From Cyanophora paradoxa (lineage: Eukaryota; Glaucocystophyceae; Cyanophorales; Cyanophoraceae), in assembly GCA_004431415.1 (NCBI GenBank), contig QPMI01000607.1, positions 1 to 64,000 of the forward strand: 64,000 bases of DNA, in the 5' to 3' direction. This document shows positions 1-13,969 of the stretch, in pieces. The notes beneath the pieces were generated by a model. It worked only from the letters and a program-made list of their open reading frames with translations, was not told where the DNA came from and made no database searches. The stretch's first letter is position 1. Every line of letters starts with the position of its first letter. A program made the position numbers and the translations under genes.

Positions 1-691
1 TAGACTGCACCACCACCTTAGCGGGGCTGCATCCCCCCCCTCCTGCGGCCTCCCCGGGCTGCGGCCCCCTGCGCCCCGCCTTCTCTCTCTGTTCAGCGCT
101 CTGTCGGTTAGAGCGCGTAGCTCGCCAGCGTCCTGAGATCTTGATAATGAGATCGGCGATTCTCGAGAAACCTGCCCCCTGCGCCGTCTGGGCCAGCGAG
201 CGCTCTGTTAAGCATGCAGAATGCTGTAAAATGCATATACATGATGTATATCTCGCTTCCCGGGCGCTGTATGCAACCGGCGCGGCGCGAGAATCGTCCT
301 GGGGGCATGTGGGGCCCAAGTTGCAGTGGATTTTGAATTCGGATCCAGGCTTAAATCGGCGGCCTTCGGTACCACCACCATCGTCTTCAGCACCCTCGAA
401 AACCCCCGGGGACGTGAAATCACCGCTGCTGAGTGAGTAGATGCTTCAATAAGGCATCATGAGCAGGTCGGTGTGGCATTTTGGAACTTGAAAACTAGAA
501 AGTACCAGAGAGGGTCCTACGAGTAAAGCTCGAAACACCGGTGGGGCCCAAAAACACTTCGGATCACCCTGTATCTTGGAGCAGTGATATAACTACATGT
601 GATAATGATTGTGGCTCAAAGAGCGGGCCGCTGGGGCCAGCCCGTCGCCCAGAAACTCACTAGCTCTCACTAGCTCACTGACTGTGATCAA
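1..691. other. GC-rich stretch without a gene
   Basis: No reading frame here has recognisable domain content; the short open frames overlap on both strands as expected in GC-rich DNA. A tRNA A-box-like string (TCGGTTAGAGCG) occurs near position 103, but no matching B-box or cloverleaf follows, so no tRNA is called. I see nothing else. Confidence 0.5.
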
Positions 692-1017
692 GCGATCTCC
701 GCTAAGGATGCACCCCTCCGGGCCGCGATGCATACGCACATGCTCTATCAAGGTGTGCATCAATCTGCGCTAGCAGCGGCCCAGCGCACCCTTGCTGTGT
801 GGAGCGAAATCAAATCGCGCAGGTGCCCCCACCCCAAGCCTTCTGGAGAAGCAGGCGATCTCCGCTGCGGATGCATGCGCCGGGGCCGCGCTCCAGCTGC
901 GCATGCTCTTTTAAATTGTGCATCGATCTGCGTTAGCGTCGGCCCGGCGGCCCTCGCAGTAAGCAGCGAAATCGAATCTCCCAGGTGCCACCCCCCCACT
1001 GGAGCAGGTGCCGCTGG
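692..1017. repeat. Diverged direct repeat, about 163-bp unit, two copies
   Basis: Two adjacent copies begin at 692 and 855 with GCGATCTCCGCT and share the order of blocks: a GGATGCA segment, a GCATGCTCT/ACATGCTCT segment, a CATC-ATCTGCG segment, a CGGCCC(A/G)GCG segment, and an AGCGAAATC segment ending in AGGTGCC. They differ at many positions, so the duplication is old. A more degraded third copy may follow 1,005. No coding function is apparent. The remaining sequence to about 1,710 holds no gene I can support. Confidence 0.55.
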
Positions 1018-4000
1018 CGGCGGGGGTGCGTGCCGCCGCCCGTACGCGGGCTCTGCGCGTGCTCTAGATGTCCCTAATGGCGCTAGACATCTCAGCCCGC
1101 ACCGCCCCGCCGTCGCAGCCATGCCATCTGGAACCGCATGACATGCTTGATTGCACACGAGCGCGCATCTGCCTGAGGCGCGGCAGGACACGCAGGCGGG
1201 GCGTTCGCGGCCTAAGCGATGCGGGCGAGCGGTGAGCGGCTCTCGCGACGGCTAAAGATGCCTCGGCGGCGCAGGGCCTGCGAGCGGCGGGTCGGTCAGG
1301 GCGCGGAGTGTGCGAGCTCGAGGGGGGCCGCGCAGGGCTTCACCACGCACTCATTAGTGATGCCTGCACTAGCTATGATCGGCACGATCGATGCGAGGCT
1401 CGCGGCGGGCGGCCGGCCGGCCCCGCGGGCGGCCGAAGGTGCTCGTCGCCTGCCGACGGTCCGAAGCTCACACGGCTCGCCCGGGGACGCGGCAAGGTGC
1501 GATCCCGACCTTATCTAACACGCTGAGAACGTTGGTCGCGCTTGCGAGCGACCTGGCTGCGCGAAAGTCACAAGACGGGGCACGCGAGATGGGTCGCGCG
1601 CCGCGAGCTAGCGAAAAGCCGTCACAGGTGCTGCCACTATGCTACCGGGGGCTAGGAGCGCGTCGGCGGGCCGCGCAGAGCGCTGCTGTCGGCGAGAGGC
1701 GGACCTCAGGCGGTGCTTGTGTATCACAAGCCGGCTAGTTGCAACGTTTTGAGCAGAGAATTTTTTCCGGCCCGGCGGCGAGCAGTGACGGATCGATTCC
1801 GGTATTTATACGTATACCACGGTTCGATCGCAAAACCCCAAAAAGTGGGACCCGGTCCCGCCCGGTCCCGCGACGAAAGCGCGCCAGGGACACCCCAGTG
1901 CAATGCAGAACGACAGAGCAGGGCGCGCGCATCGCTGCAAGCTCGATTTCGGCCGCCGTCGACGCTCCAGTGCGAAGAGTCGGCCGAAAATCTGATCCTG
2001 CCAGTTCCGTCCGGTCCCGCGGCGCGCGCATTCGATGCGTACTGGCGCGCATAGACATAGCAGGGCCTGCGCATCCCAGATATCCGCTTTTCGGAGCCGG
2101 GCCAGCTCAGGAAGGTACCCGATGGCGAAAATTCGATCCTGCACACCCCCGGACATCTTTCCGCGCGCCGACGCCGCGGCGCATGCGCGGATCAATAGCA
2201 TATGCATTTGAGATGTAGAAGAGGCCTTCCGCGCGCTCTGCAGATGCGCCGGACCGCGAGGACCCAGCCGACCCCGAAAATTCGATCCTGGACGGACCTG
2301 CGCATCTTTCCACACGCCCTCGCGTCCTCACCCATGCCCGTCGCTACAGTATGTATTTAACATCTTTTCAAAGCCTTTCACAAGCTCTGCGGACGCGACA
2401 GAGCATGATATCCCAGCCAACGCCAAATTTTCGATCCTGGACAGGCCTGCATGTATTTGCGCGCCCTCGCCTCCGTAGCCCTGCATGCGCACATCGATCC
2501 TCTACGCATTCGAGATTCTGTTTAAGCAATTCACAAGCTCTACGCATGCGCCTGGCCGCGAGATTCTCAATCCTCCCCTCAACACTCTCCTGTCAATTTC
2601 CTCAGCGCCTCCAGGTCAACTACAGCTAGCTGGTTGGCAGCACCTTCCCTCCCCTCGTTATATTCTCTCAGCCCCAGCAATATTAATTCCCCTGATTACA
2701 TAATTATATTCTCTGAGCACAACTCCTCTCAGGACAACTCCTCCCCTAATTATATATATATATTCGCTCTCAGGATCCCTCCCCTCCCCTTTAATTTCAT
2801 CGCCCCGCCAGGCCCCACCCTACCCCACCCGGCCCAGCTACGACGGCCCGCGATAAATAAGGGGACCGGGACGGGGACCGCGGCGACTCATGAAATAAAT
2901 ACGGGCGGGGCCGCGACGGGCCGCGATGAATAAGGGGGACGCGAAGGGGGCGGCAGAGGCTTCGCCCGATGTTTGGGACCCGCAGGGGCCCAGGGCTTGT
3001 CGGGCGAAGCCTCTTCGGGCGAAGCCTCTTCCGTAGATCGATGGTGAACGTGCCCATTTATTTTTTTCCAGTCGAGTCCGATTGGTCCGAGCGTCGAGGT
3101 TGACAACCTCCACAATGAAGGCGAACGGTCTCCGACGTCACTTGGCTCGACACGGACGTTACACTTATTTTGGACTCGTGGCTCCCCTCAAATTCGATCT
3201 GCACTCCTGGGTCCTCGCACGAAAAATCGAATTTCCCTCTCGATCAATTCCAATACTTATACCTGGCGCGATCGCGAAATCCCAAAAAGTGGGACCCGGT
3301 CCCGCGCCAGCGACGCCCAAAACGGTACAGAATGAGAGCCGAGGCGTGCGCATCGCCACAAGCTCGATTTCGCCGCCGCCAACGCTCCAATCGAAAGAGT
3401 CGGCCGAACTTTTGATCCTGCCGGTTCCGGCCGTACCCGCAACGCGCGCAATCGATGCGTACTGGCGCGCATAGACATAGCACGGCCTGCGCACTCCAGA
3501 TACCCGCTTTTCGGAGCCGGAACAGCGCAGGAAGGTGCCCGACGGCAGAAATTCGATCCTCCACGGCCCCGGGCAACTTTCCGCACGCCCAGGCCGCGGC
3601 GCATGCGCGGATCAATAGTATACGCATTTGAGATGTAGAAGAAGCCTTTCGCACGGTCTCTAAATGCGCCGGGCCGCGAGGACCCAGCCGACCCCGAAAA
3701 TTCGATCCTGGACGGACCTGCGCATCTTTCCGCGCGCCCTCCGCAGCCCTGGACATCGATCATGTATGCATTGAAGATTCTGTTTAAGCGATTTATAAGC
3801 TCTGTGCATGCGCCTGGCCGCGACAACCTCGCCCGTCCCCTCGACAATCTCCTCTCAATTTCCTCAGGGCCTCGAGCTCAACTACAGCTAGCTGATTGGC
3901 AGCACCACCCTCCCCTCATTATATTCAAATGATTCTCTCTCAGCTGCAGCAATTCCCCTGATTACAAAATTATATTCTCTCAGGACAACTCCTCTCAGGA

Positions 4001-7000
4001 CAACTCCTCCCATATTATATTCCCTCTCACCAGCCCTCCCCTCCCCTCTCCCTCTACTGACAGCCGCGACGGGCCGCGATAAATAATTAAAGGGGGACGC
4101 GTACTGCTCCCCTATTTATATTTCCTCTCACCAGCCCTCCCCTCCCCTCTCCCTGCCCCACGGACCCACCGACAGCCGCGACGGGCCGCGATGATAAAGG
4201 GGGGCGCGAGGAGGGCGGCTGAGGCTTCGCCCGACCTTTGGGACCCGCAGGGGCCCAGGGCTTGTCCGTAGGTCGATGGTGAACGCCCGATTCTATTTTT
4301 TTTCCACTCGAATGCGATTGGTCCGAGCGTCCTGATTCGCGACCTCCGCAATGAAGGCGAACGATCTCCGACGTCACACAGAGTTACACGGCTCCATTGA
4401 TCTATTTTCGCACTCATAGCTCCCCTAGAATTTACCCAAGATGATCGCTCTCCCGTGGCCCAGTGGGCATCGGACGAAAATCGAATTTCCCTCCAGGATC
4501 GCTCTCCCGTGGGCATCGGACGAAAATCGAATTTCCCTCCAGGATCGATTCCGGTATTTATACCACGGTTCGATCGCGAAATCCCAAAAAGTGGGACCCG
4601 GTCCCGCGCCAGCGACGCCCCAAAACGGTACAGAATGAGAGCCGAGGGCGTGCGCATCGCCACAAGCTCGATTTCGGCCGCCGCCAACGCTCCAGTCGAA
4701 AGAGTCGGCCGAACTTTTGATCCTGCCGGTTCCGGCCGGTACCGCGACGCGCGCAATCGATGCGTACTGGCGCGCATAGACATAGCACGGCCTGCGCACT
4801 CCAGATACCCGCTTTTCGGAGCCGGAACAGCGCAGGAAGGTGCCCGACGGCAGAAATTCGATCCTCCACGGCCCCGGGCAACTTTCCGCACGCCCAGGCC
4901 GCGGCGCATGCGCGGATCAATAGTATACGCATTTGAGATGTAGAAGAAGCCTTTCGCACGGTCTCTAAATGCGCCGGGCCGCGAGGACCCAGCCGACCCC
5001 GAAAATTCGATCCTGGACGGACCTGCGCATCTTTCCGCGCGCCCTCCGCAGCCCTGGACATCGATCATGTATGCATTGAAGATTCTGTTTAAGCGATTTA
5101 TAAGCTCTGTGCATGCGCCTGGCCGCGACAACCTCGCCCGTCCCCTCGACAATCTCCTCTCAATTTCCTCAGGGCCTCGAGCTCAACTAACAGCTAGCTG
5201 ATTGGCAGCACCACCCTCCCCTCATTATATTCAAATGATTCTCTCTCAGCTGCAGCAATTCCCCTGATTACAAAATTATATTCTCTCAGGACAACTCCTC
5301 TCAGGACAACTCCTCCCATATTATATTCCCTCTCACCAGCCTCCCCTCCCTCTCCCTCTACTGACAGCCGCGACGGGCCGCGATAAATAATTAAAGGGGA
5401 CGCGTACTGCTCCCCTATTTATATTTCCTCTCACCAGCCCTCCCCTCCCCTCTCCTGCCCCACGGACCCACCGACAGCCGCGACGGGCCGCGATGATAAA
5501 GGGGGGCGCGAGGAGGGCGGCTGAGGCTTCGCCCGACCTTTGGGACCCGCAGGGGCCCAGGGCTTGTCCGTAGGTCGATGGTGAACGCCCGATTCTATTT
5601 TTTTTCACTCGAATGCGATTGGTCCGAGCGTCCTGATTCGCGACCTCCGCAATGAAGGCGAACGATCTCCGACGTCACACAGAGTTACACGGCTCCATTG
5701 ATCTATTTTCGCACTCATAGCTCCCCTAGAATTTACCCAAGATGATCGCTCTCCCGTGGCCCAGTGGGCATCGGACGAAAATCGAATTTCCCTCCAGGAT
5801 CGCTCTCCCGTGGGCATCGGACGAAAATCGAATTTCCCTCCAGGATCGATTCCGGTATTTATACCACGGTTCGATCGCGAAACCGCAAAAAGTGGGACCT
5901 GGTCCCGCCCGGTCCCGCGACGAAAGCGCGCCAGGGACGCCCCAGACCGCTTCAGAATGAGAGTCAAGGGCGCGCGCACCGCTGCAAGCTCGATTTCGGC
6001 CGCCGCCGACGCTCCAGTCCGAAGAGTCGGCCCAAACTTTGAGCCAGCCGGTTCCGCCGGTCCCCGACACGCACATTCGATGCGTACTGGCGCGCATAGA
6101 CATAGCAGGGCCTGCGCACTCCAGATATCCGCTTTTCGGAGCCGGAACAGCGCAGGAAGGTGCCCGATGGCAGAAATTCGATCCTGCACAGCCCCGGGCA
6201 ACTTTCCGCGCGCCCACGCCGAGGCGCGCGCGCGCATCAATAGTACAAGCATTTGAGATGTAGAAGAAGCATTCCGCGCGCTTTGCAGATGCGCCGGGCC
6301 GCGAGGACCCAGCCGACCCCGAAAATTCGATCCTGGACGGACCTGTGCATCTTTCCGCGCGCCATCGCATCCCCACGCACGCCCATCGCTACAGTAATCA
6401 TTTGAGCTCTTTTCAAAGCCTTTTCCAAGCTCTGTGCCGGCGAGAGAGCACCAGAACCCAGCCGACGCCAAATTTCGATCCTGCACAGGCCTACACATAT
6501 TTCTGCCCGCCCTCGCCTCTGCAGCTCTGCACCTGGAAATCGATGGTGTATGCATCCGAGATTCTGCTCAAGCGATTCATAAGCTCTGCGCATGCGCCTG
6601 GCCGCGAGATTCTCAGTCCTCCCCTCGACACTCTCCTGTCAATTTCCTCCGCGCCTTCGAGGCTCCAGGTCAACAACATCTAGCTGATTGGCAGCACCAC
6701 CCCTCCCCTCATTATATTCTCTCAGCCCCAGCAACATTAATTCCCCTAATTACATAATCATATTCTCTGAGCACATCTCCTCTCAGAACAACTCCTCCCC
6801 TAATTATATTCCCTCTCAGGATCCCTCCCCTCCGCGGCCGCCAGGCCCCACCATACCCCACGTGCACCCAGCCACCGAGAGCCACGACGGCCCGCGATAA
6901 ATAAGGGGACCGGGACGGGGACTTGGGGCAAAGGGAGGGGCGGGCCGCGACGGGCCGCGATGAACAAGGGGGACGCCAAGGGGGCGACGGAGGCTTCGCC

Positions 7001-10000
7001 CGATGTTTGGGACCCGCAGGGGCCCAGGGCTTGTCGGGCGAAGCCTCTTCCGTAGGTCGATGGTGAACGCCCGATTCTATTTTTTTTCCAATCGAGTCCG
7101 ATTCGTCCGAGCGTCCAGATTCGCAACCTCCGCAATGAAGGCGAACGGTCTCCGACGTCACACAGAGTTACACGGCTCCATTGATCTATTTTCGCACTCA
7201 TAGCTCCCCTAGAATTTACCCAAGACGATCGCTCTCCCGTGGGCATCGCGCGAAAATCGAATTTCCCTCACGGATCGATTCCGGTATTTATACCACGGTT
7301 CGATCGCGAAACCCCAAAAAGTGGGACCCGGTCCGCCCGGTCCCGCGACGAAAGCGCGCCAGGGACGCCCCAGTGCAATGCAGAACGACAGAGCAGGGCG
7401 CGCGCATCGCTGCAAGCTCGATTTCGGCCGCCGTCGACGCTCCAGTGCGAAGAGTCGGCCGAAAATCTGATCCTGCCAGTTCCGTCCGGTCCCGCGGCGC
7501 GCGCATTCGATGCGTTCTGGCGCGCATAGACATAGCAGGGCCTGCGCATCCCAGATATCCGCTTTTCGGAGCCGGGCCAGCTCAGGAAGGTACCCGATGG
7601 CGAAAATTCGATCCTGCACACCCCCGGACATCTTTCCGCGCGCCGACACCGCGGCGCATGCGCGGATCAATAGCATATGCATTTGAGATGTAGAAGAGGC
7701 CTTCCGCGCGCTCTGCAGATGCGCCGGACCGCGAGGACCCAGCCGACCCCGAAAATTCGATCCTGGACGGACCTGCGCATCTTTCCACGCGCCCTCGCGT
7801 CCTCACCCATGCCCGTCGCTACAGTATGTATTTAACATCTTTTCAAAGCCTTTCACAAGCTCTGCGGACGCGACAGAGCATGATATCCCAGCCAACGCCA
7901 AATTTTCGATCCTGGACAGGCCTGCATGTATTTGCGCGCCCTCGCCTCCGTAGCCCTGCATGCGCACATCGATCCTCTACGCATTCGAGATTCTGTTTAA
8001 GCAATTCACAAGCTCTACGCATGCGCCTGGCCGCGAGATTCTCAATCCTCCCCTCAACACTCTCCTGTCAATTTCCTCAGCGCCTCCAGGTCAACTACAG
8101 CTAGCTGGTTGGCAGCACCTTCCCTCCCTCGTTATATTCTCTCAGCCCCAGCAATATTAATTCCCCTGATTACATAATTATATTCTCTGAGCACAACTCC
8201 TCTCAGGACAACTCCTCCCCTAATTATATATATATATTCGCTCTCAGGATCCCTCCCCTCCCCTTAAATTTCATCGCCCCGCCAGGCCCCACCCTACCCC
8301 ACCCGGCCCAGCTACGACGGCCCGCGATAAATAAGGGGACCGGGACGGGGACCGTGGCGACTCATGAAATAAATACGGGCGGGGCCGCGACGGGCCGCGA
8401 TGAATAAGGGGGACGCGAAGGGGGCGGCAGAGGCTTCGCCCGATGGTTGGGACCCGCAGGGGCCCAGGGCTTGTCGGGCGAAGCCTCTTCCGTAGGTCAA
8501 TGGTGAACGCCCGATTCTATTTTTTTTCCACTGCTCCGCGATTCGTCCGAGCGTCCAGATTCGCGACCTCCGCAATGAAGGCGAACGATCTCCGACGTCA
8601 CACAGAGTTACACGCCTCCATTGATCTATTTTCGCACCCATAGCTCCCCTTGAATTTACCCAAGACGATTTGATCGCTCTCCCGTGAGCGTCGCGCGAAA
8701 ATCGAATTTCCCTCACGGATCAATTCCGGTATTTATACCCCGGTTCGATCGCGAAACTCCAAAAAGTGGGACCCGGTCCCGCCCGGTGCTGCGACGAAAG
8801 CGCGCCAGGGATGTGCCAGAGCGGTCACAATGACAGCCAAGGGCGCGCACACCGCTGCGAGCTCGATTTCGGCCGCCACCAACGCTCCAGTCCGAAGAGT
8901 CGGCCGAAATTTTGATCCTGCCAGTTCCGTCCGGTCCCCCGACGCGCGCATTCGACGCGTACCGGCGCGCATAGACATAGCAGGGCCTGCGCACTCCAGA
9001 TATCTGCTTTTCGGAGCCGGAACAGCGCAGGAAGGTGCCCGATGGCAAAAATTCGATCCTGCACAGGCCCGGACATCTTTCCGCGCGCCCACGCCGCGGC
9101 GCATGCGCGGATCAATAGCATAAGCATTTGAGATGTATACGAAGCCTTTTGCACGGTCTCCAAATGCGCCGGGCCGCGAGGACCCAGCCGCACGGGGAGG
9201 AGGAGGCCGCGACGGGCCGCGATGAACAAGGGGGACGCGAAGGGGGCGGCAAGGGCTTTGCCCGATGTTTGGGACCCGCAGGGGCCCAGGGCTTGTCGGA
9301 AATCCAGATCGGGCGAAGCCTCTTCCGTAGGTCAATGGTGAACGCCCGATTCTATTTTTTTCCACTGCTCCGCGATTCATCCGAGCGTCCAGGTTCGCAA
9401 CCTCCGCAATGAAGGCGAACGATCTCCGACGTCACACAGAGTTACACGCCTCCATTGATCTATTTCGCACCCATAGCTCCCTAGAATTTACCCAAGACGA
9501 TTTGATCGCTCTCCCGTGAGCGTCGCGCGAAAATCGAATTTCCCTCACGGATCAATTCCGGTATTTATACCCGGTTCGATCGCGAAACTCCAAAAAGTGG
9601 GACCCGGTCCCGCGACGAAAGCGCGCCAGGGATGTGCCAGAGCGGTCACAATGACAGCCAAGGGCGCGCGCACCGCTGCGAGCTCGATTTCGGCCGCCAC
9701 CAACGCTCCAGTCCGAAGAGTCGGCCGAAATTTTGATCCTGCCAGTTCCGTCCGGTCCCCCGACGCGCGCATTCGACGCGTACCGGCGCGCATAGACATA
9801 GCAGGGACTGCGCACTCCAGATATCTGCTTTTCGGAGCCAGAACAGCGCAGGAAGGTGCCCGATGGCAAAACTTCGATCCTGCACAGGCCCGGACATCTT
9901 TCCGCGCGCCCACGCCGCGGCGCATGCGCGGATCAATAGCATAAGCATTTGAGATGTATACGAAGCCTTTTGCACGGTCTCCAAATGCGCCGGGCCGCGA

Positions 10001-11192
10001 GGACCCAGCCGCACGGGGAGGAGGAGGCCGCGACGGGCCGCGATGAACAAGGGGGACGCCAAGGGGGCGGCAAGGGCTTCGCCCGATGTTTGGGACCCGC
10101 AGGGGCCCAGGGCTTGTCGGGCGAAGCCTCTTCCGTAGGTCGATGGTGAACGCCCGATTCTATTTTTTTTCCAATCGAGTCCGATTCGTCCGAGCGTCCA
10201 GATTCGCCACCTCCGCAATGAAGGCGAACGGTCTCCGACGTCACACAGAGTTACACGGCTCCATTGATCTATTTTCGCACTCATAGCTCCCCTAGAATTT
10301 ACCCAAGACGATCGCTCTCCCGTGGGCATCGCGCGAAAATCGAATTTCCCTCACGGATCGATTCCGGTATTTATACCACGGTTCGATCGCGAAACCCCAA
10401 AAAGTGGGACCCGGTCCCGCCCGGTCCCGCGACGAAAGCGCGCCAGGGACGCCCCAGTGCAATGCAGAACGACAGAGCAGGGCGCGCGCATCGCTGCAAG
10501 CTCGATTTCGGCCGCCGTCGACGCTCCAGTGCGAAGAGTCGGCCGAAAATCTGATCCTGCCAGTTCCGTCCGGTCCCGCGGCGCGCGCATTCGATGCGTA
10601 CTGGCGCGCATAGACATAGCAGGGCCTGCGCATCCCAGATATCCGCTTTTCGGAGCCGGGCCAGCTCAGGAAGGTACCCGATGGCGAAAATTCGATCCTG
10701 CACACCCCCGGACATCTTTCCGCGCGCCGACGCCGCGGCGCATGCGCGGATCAATAGCATATGCATTTGAGATGTAGAAGAGGCCTTCCGCGCGCTCTGC
10801 AGATGCGCCGGACCGCGAGGACCCAGCCGACCCCGAAAATTCGATCCTGGACGGACCTGCGCATCTTTCCACACGCCCTCGCGTCCTCACCCATGCTCGT
10901 CGCTACAGTATGTATTTAACATCTTTTCAAAGCCTTTCACAAGCTCTGCGGACGCGACAGAGCATGATATCCCAGCCAACGCCAAATTTTCGATCCTGGA
11001 CAGGCCTGCATGTATTTGCGCGCCCTCGCCTCCGTAGCCCTGCATGCGCACATCGATCCTCTACGCATTCGAGATTCTGTTTAAGCAATTCACAAGCTCT
11101 ACGCATGCGCCTGGCCGCGAGATTCTCAATCCTCCCCTCAACACTCTCCTGTCAATTTCCTCAGCGCCTCCAGGTCAACTACAGCTAGCTGG

Positions 11193-13793
11193 TTGGCAGC
11201 ACCTTCCCTCCCCTCGTTATATTCTCTCAGCCCCAGCAATATTAATTCCCCTGATTACATAATTATATTCTCTGAGCACAACTCCTCTCAGGACAACTCC
11301 TCCCCTAATTATATATATTCGCTCTCAGGATCCCTCCCCTCCCCTTTCATTTCATCGCCCCGCCAGGCGCCACCCTACCCCACTCGGCCCAGCTACGACG
11401 GCCCGCGATAAATAAGGGGACCGGGACGGGGACCGCGGCGACTCATGAAATAAATACGGGCGGGGCCGCGACGGGCCGCGATGAATAAGGGGGACGCGAA
11501 GGGGGCGGCAGAGGCTTCGCCCGATGGTTGGGACCCGCAGGGGCCCAGGGCTTGTCGGGCGAAGCCTCTTCCGTAGGTCGATGGTGAACGGGCGAAATTA
11601 TTTTTTTTCCACTCGAATCCGATTGGTCCGAGCGTCGAGCTTGACAACCTCCACGATGAAGGCGAACGGTCTCCGACGTTACATAGCTGAACACGGACAT
11701 TACACTTATTTTTGGACTCGTGGCTCCCCTCAAATTCCGTCCGGACTCCTGGGTCCCCGCGCGAAAATCGAATTTCGCTCCTGGATCGATTCCGGTATTT
11801 ATACCCCCGGTTCGATCGCGAAGCGCCAAAAAGTGGGACCCGGTCCCGCCCGGTCCCGCGACGAAAGCGCGCCAGGGATGTCCCAGAACGGTCACAATGA
11901 CAGCCAAGAGCGCGCGCATTGTGGCAAGCTCGATTTCGGCCGCCGCCGACGCTCCACTCCAGAGAGTCGGCCGAAATTTTGATCCTGCCGGTTCCGCCCG
12001 GTCCCCCGACGCGCGCAATCGATGCGTACTGGCGCGCATAGACATAGCAGGGCCTGCGCACTCCAGATATCCGCTTTTCGCAGCCGGAACAGCGCAGGAA
12101 TGTGCCCGATGGCAAAAATTCGATCCTGCACGGCCCCGGACATCTTTCCGCGCGCCGACGTCGCGGCGCATGCGCGGATCAATAGTATAAGCATTGGAGA
12201 TGTAGAAAATGCATTCTCCATGCTTAACTGATGCGCCGGGCCGCCAGGATCCAGCCGACCCCAAAATTTGATCCTGGACGGACCTGCGCATCTTTCCGCA
12301 CGCCCTCGCGTCCTCACCCATGCCCATCGCTACAGTATTTATTAAACATCTTTTCAAAGCGTTTCGCAAGCTCTGCGGACGCGACGGAGCACGAGAACCC
12401 AGCCGACGCCAAATTCCCCATCCTGGACAGGCCTGCATGTATTTTCGCGCGCCCTCGCCTCCGTATCCCTGGACATCGATCATGTATGTATCCGAGAGTC
12501 TGTTTAAACGATTCACAAGCTCTACGCATGCGCCTGGCCGCGAGATTCTCAATCCTCCCGTCAACGCTCTCCTGTCAATTTCCTCAGCGCCTGCATGTAT
12601 TTTCGCGCGCCCTCGCCTCCGTAGCCCTGCACATCGACAGAGAGCGCATTCCAGATTCTGTTTAAGCAATTCACAAGCTCTACGCATGCGCCTCGCCGCG
12701 AGATTCTCAATCCTCCCATCCGCGAGATTCTGTTTAAGAGATGCATGAACTCTGTGCATGCGCCTGCAGCTGGCCGCGAGAACCTCGCCCCTCCCCTCAA
12801 CACTCTCCTGTCAATTTCCTCAGCGCCTCCAGGTCAACTACAGCTAGCTGATTGGCAGCACCATCCCTCCCCTCATTATATTCTCTCAGCCCCAGCAATA
12901 TTAATTCCCCTGATTACATAATTATATTCTCTGAGCACAACTCCTCTCAGGACAACTCCTCCCCTAATTATATATATTCGCTCTCAGGATCCCTCCCCTC
13001 CCCTTTCATTTCATCGCCCCGCCAGGCGCCACCCTACCCCACTCGGCCCAGCTACGACGGCCCGCGATAAATAAGGGGACCGGGACGGGGACCGCGGCGA
13101 CTCATGAAATAAATACGGGCGGGGCCGCGACGGGCCGCGATGAATAAGGGGGACGCGAAGGGGGCGGCAGAGGCTTCGCCCGATGGTTGGGACCCGCAGG
13201 GGCCCAGGGCTTGTCGGGCGAAGCCTCTTCCGTAGGTCGATGGTGAACGGGCGAAATTATTTTTTTTCCACTCGAATCCGATTGGTCCGAGCGTCGAGCT
13301 TGACAACCTCCACGATGAAGGCGAACGGTCTCCGACGTTACATAGCTGAACACGGACATTACACTTATTTTTGGACTCGTGGCTCCCCTCAAATTCCGTC
13401 CGGACTCCTGGGTCCCCGCGCGAAAATCGAATTTCGCTCCTGGATCGATTCCGGTATTTATACCCCCGGTTCGATCGCGAAGCGCCAAAAAGTGGGACCC
13501 GGTCCCGCCCGGTCCCGCGACGAAAGCGCGCCAGGGATGTCCCAGAACGGTCACAATGACAGCCAAGAGCGCGCGCATTGTGGCAAGCTCGATTTCGGCC
13601 GCCGCCGACGCTCCACTCCAGAGAGTCGGCCGAAATTTTGATCCTGCCGGTTCCGCCCGGTCCCCCGACGCGCGCAATCGATGCGTACTGGCGCGCATAG
13701 ACATAGCAGGGCCTGCGCACTCCAGATATCCGCTTTTCGCAGCCGGAACAGCGCAGGAATGTGCCCGATGGCAAAAATTCGATCCTGCACGGC
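11193..13793. repeat. Near-identical tandem pair of macrosatellite units, offset 1,659 bp
   Basis: The segment beginning at about 11,193 reappears with an offset of 1,659 bp; minus-strand open frames at 11,393-12,115 and 13,052-13,774 translate identically. The second copy is cut at 13,793 by the LINE insertion and its continuation lies at 22,330-23,045, where it matches 12,136-12,850. The near identity, compared with the divergence between most other units, marks a recent local amplification that preceded the LINE insertion. Confidence 0.8.
13779..13793. repeat. Left target-site duplication of the LINE
   Basis: The 15-mer TCGATCCTGCACGGC here is repeated exactly at 22,315-22,329 on the other side of the LINE. 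The uninterrupted sequence, with this 15-mer once and continuing CCCGGACATC, is present in neighbouring units near 12,119 and 24,351, which act as empty-site controls. Confidence 0.9.
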
Positions 13794-13829
13794 GAAAATC
13801 TCTTGCATTAGCACACAACACAACTACAA

Positions 13830-13969
13830 TGAGTTTCACATCGCCCAATAAATCTCTCCGACTAGATACTATCGAGGACCGTCGTATGCTGTGCTTTAGA
13901 AAGTACAAAATGAACGAAAGGTTTGAAGGTTTCGTGTCTAGATATCTAGCTAAGGAGGTTTCTAACTAA
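13830..13969 (+). CDS. Short open frame (46 aa) in the LINE 3' region, doubtful
   Basis: An ATG-initiated frame of 46 codons lies on the strand opposite to the LINE ORF, in a locally AT-richer segment (13,794-14,030) unlike the rest of the element. Its product is rich in charged residues and matches nothing I recognise. It may be part of the LINE 3' untranslated region, or sequence picked up by an ancestral copy. I list it because its composition stands out, not because coding is demonstrated. Confidence 0.15.

Larger units (their letters stand above)
1739..13793. repeat. Macrosatellite array, left block
   Basis: A composite unit of roughly 0.8-1.7 kb recurs in the same orientation. Landmarks in each unit are a CAAAAAGTGGGACCCGG string (near 1840, 3286, 4586, 5886, 7314, 8761, 9591, 10398, 11827, 13487), a TATTTATA box just before it, a GATCCTG motif repeated at about 141-149 nt spacing, a T/C-rich then AT-rich tract after GATTGGCAGCAC, a tandem GGGCCGCGAC/GGGCCGCGAT, and an inverted repeat GAGGCTTCGCCCGA...TCGGGCGAAGCCTC. 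Long open frames occur on both strands in several overlapping frames at once, so they are compositional. The block is interrupted by the LINE at 13,794 and resumes at 22,315. It is not rDNA and carries no recognisable transposase. Confidence 0.85.

Noticed and set aside
85-160. Possible tRNA gene (TCGGTTAGAGCG resembles an A-box)
   Set aside because: No B-box (GGTTCGANTCC) at the proper distance and no cloverleaf pairing could be found.
1818-1845. GGTTCGATC in each satellite unit as a pol III B-box of a tRNA-derived SINE
   Set aside because: No A-box is found at a suitable distance upstream, and the units are tandem rather than dispersed with target-site duplications.
11443-12759. 438-codon open frame on the minus strand in the satellite, and similar 200-400-codon frames elsewhere in the array
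   Set aside because: Equivalent frames are open on both strands and in several frames at once, and their length changes with one-base run differences between copies. No domain is recognisable. GC-rich, stop-poor composition explains them.
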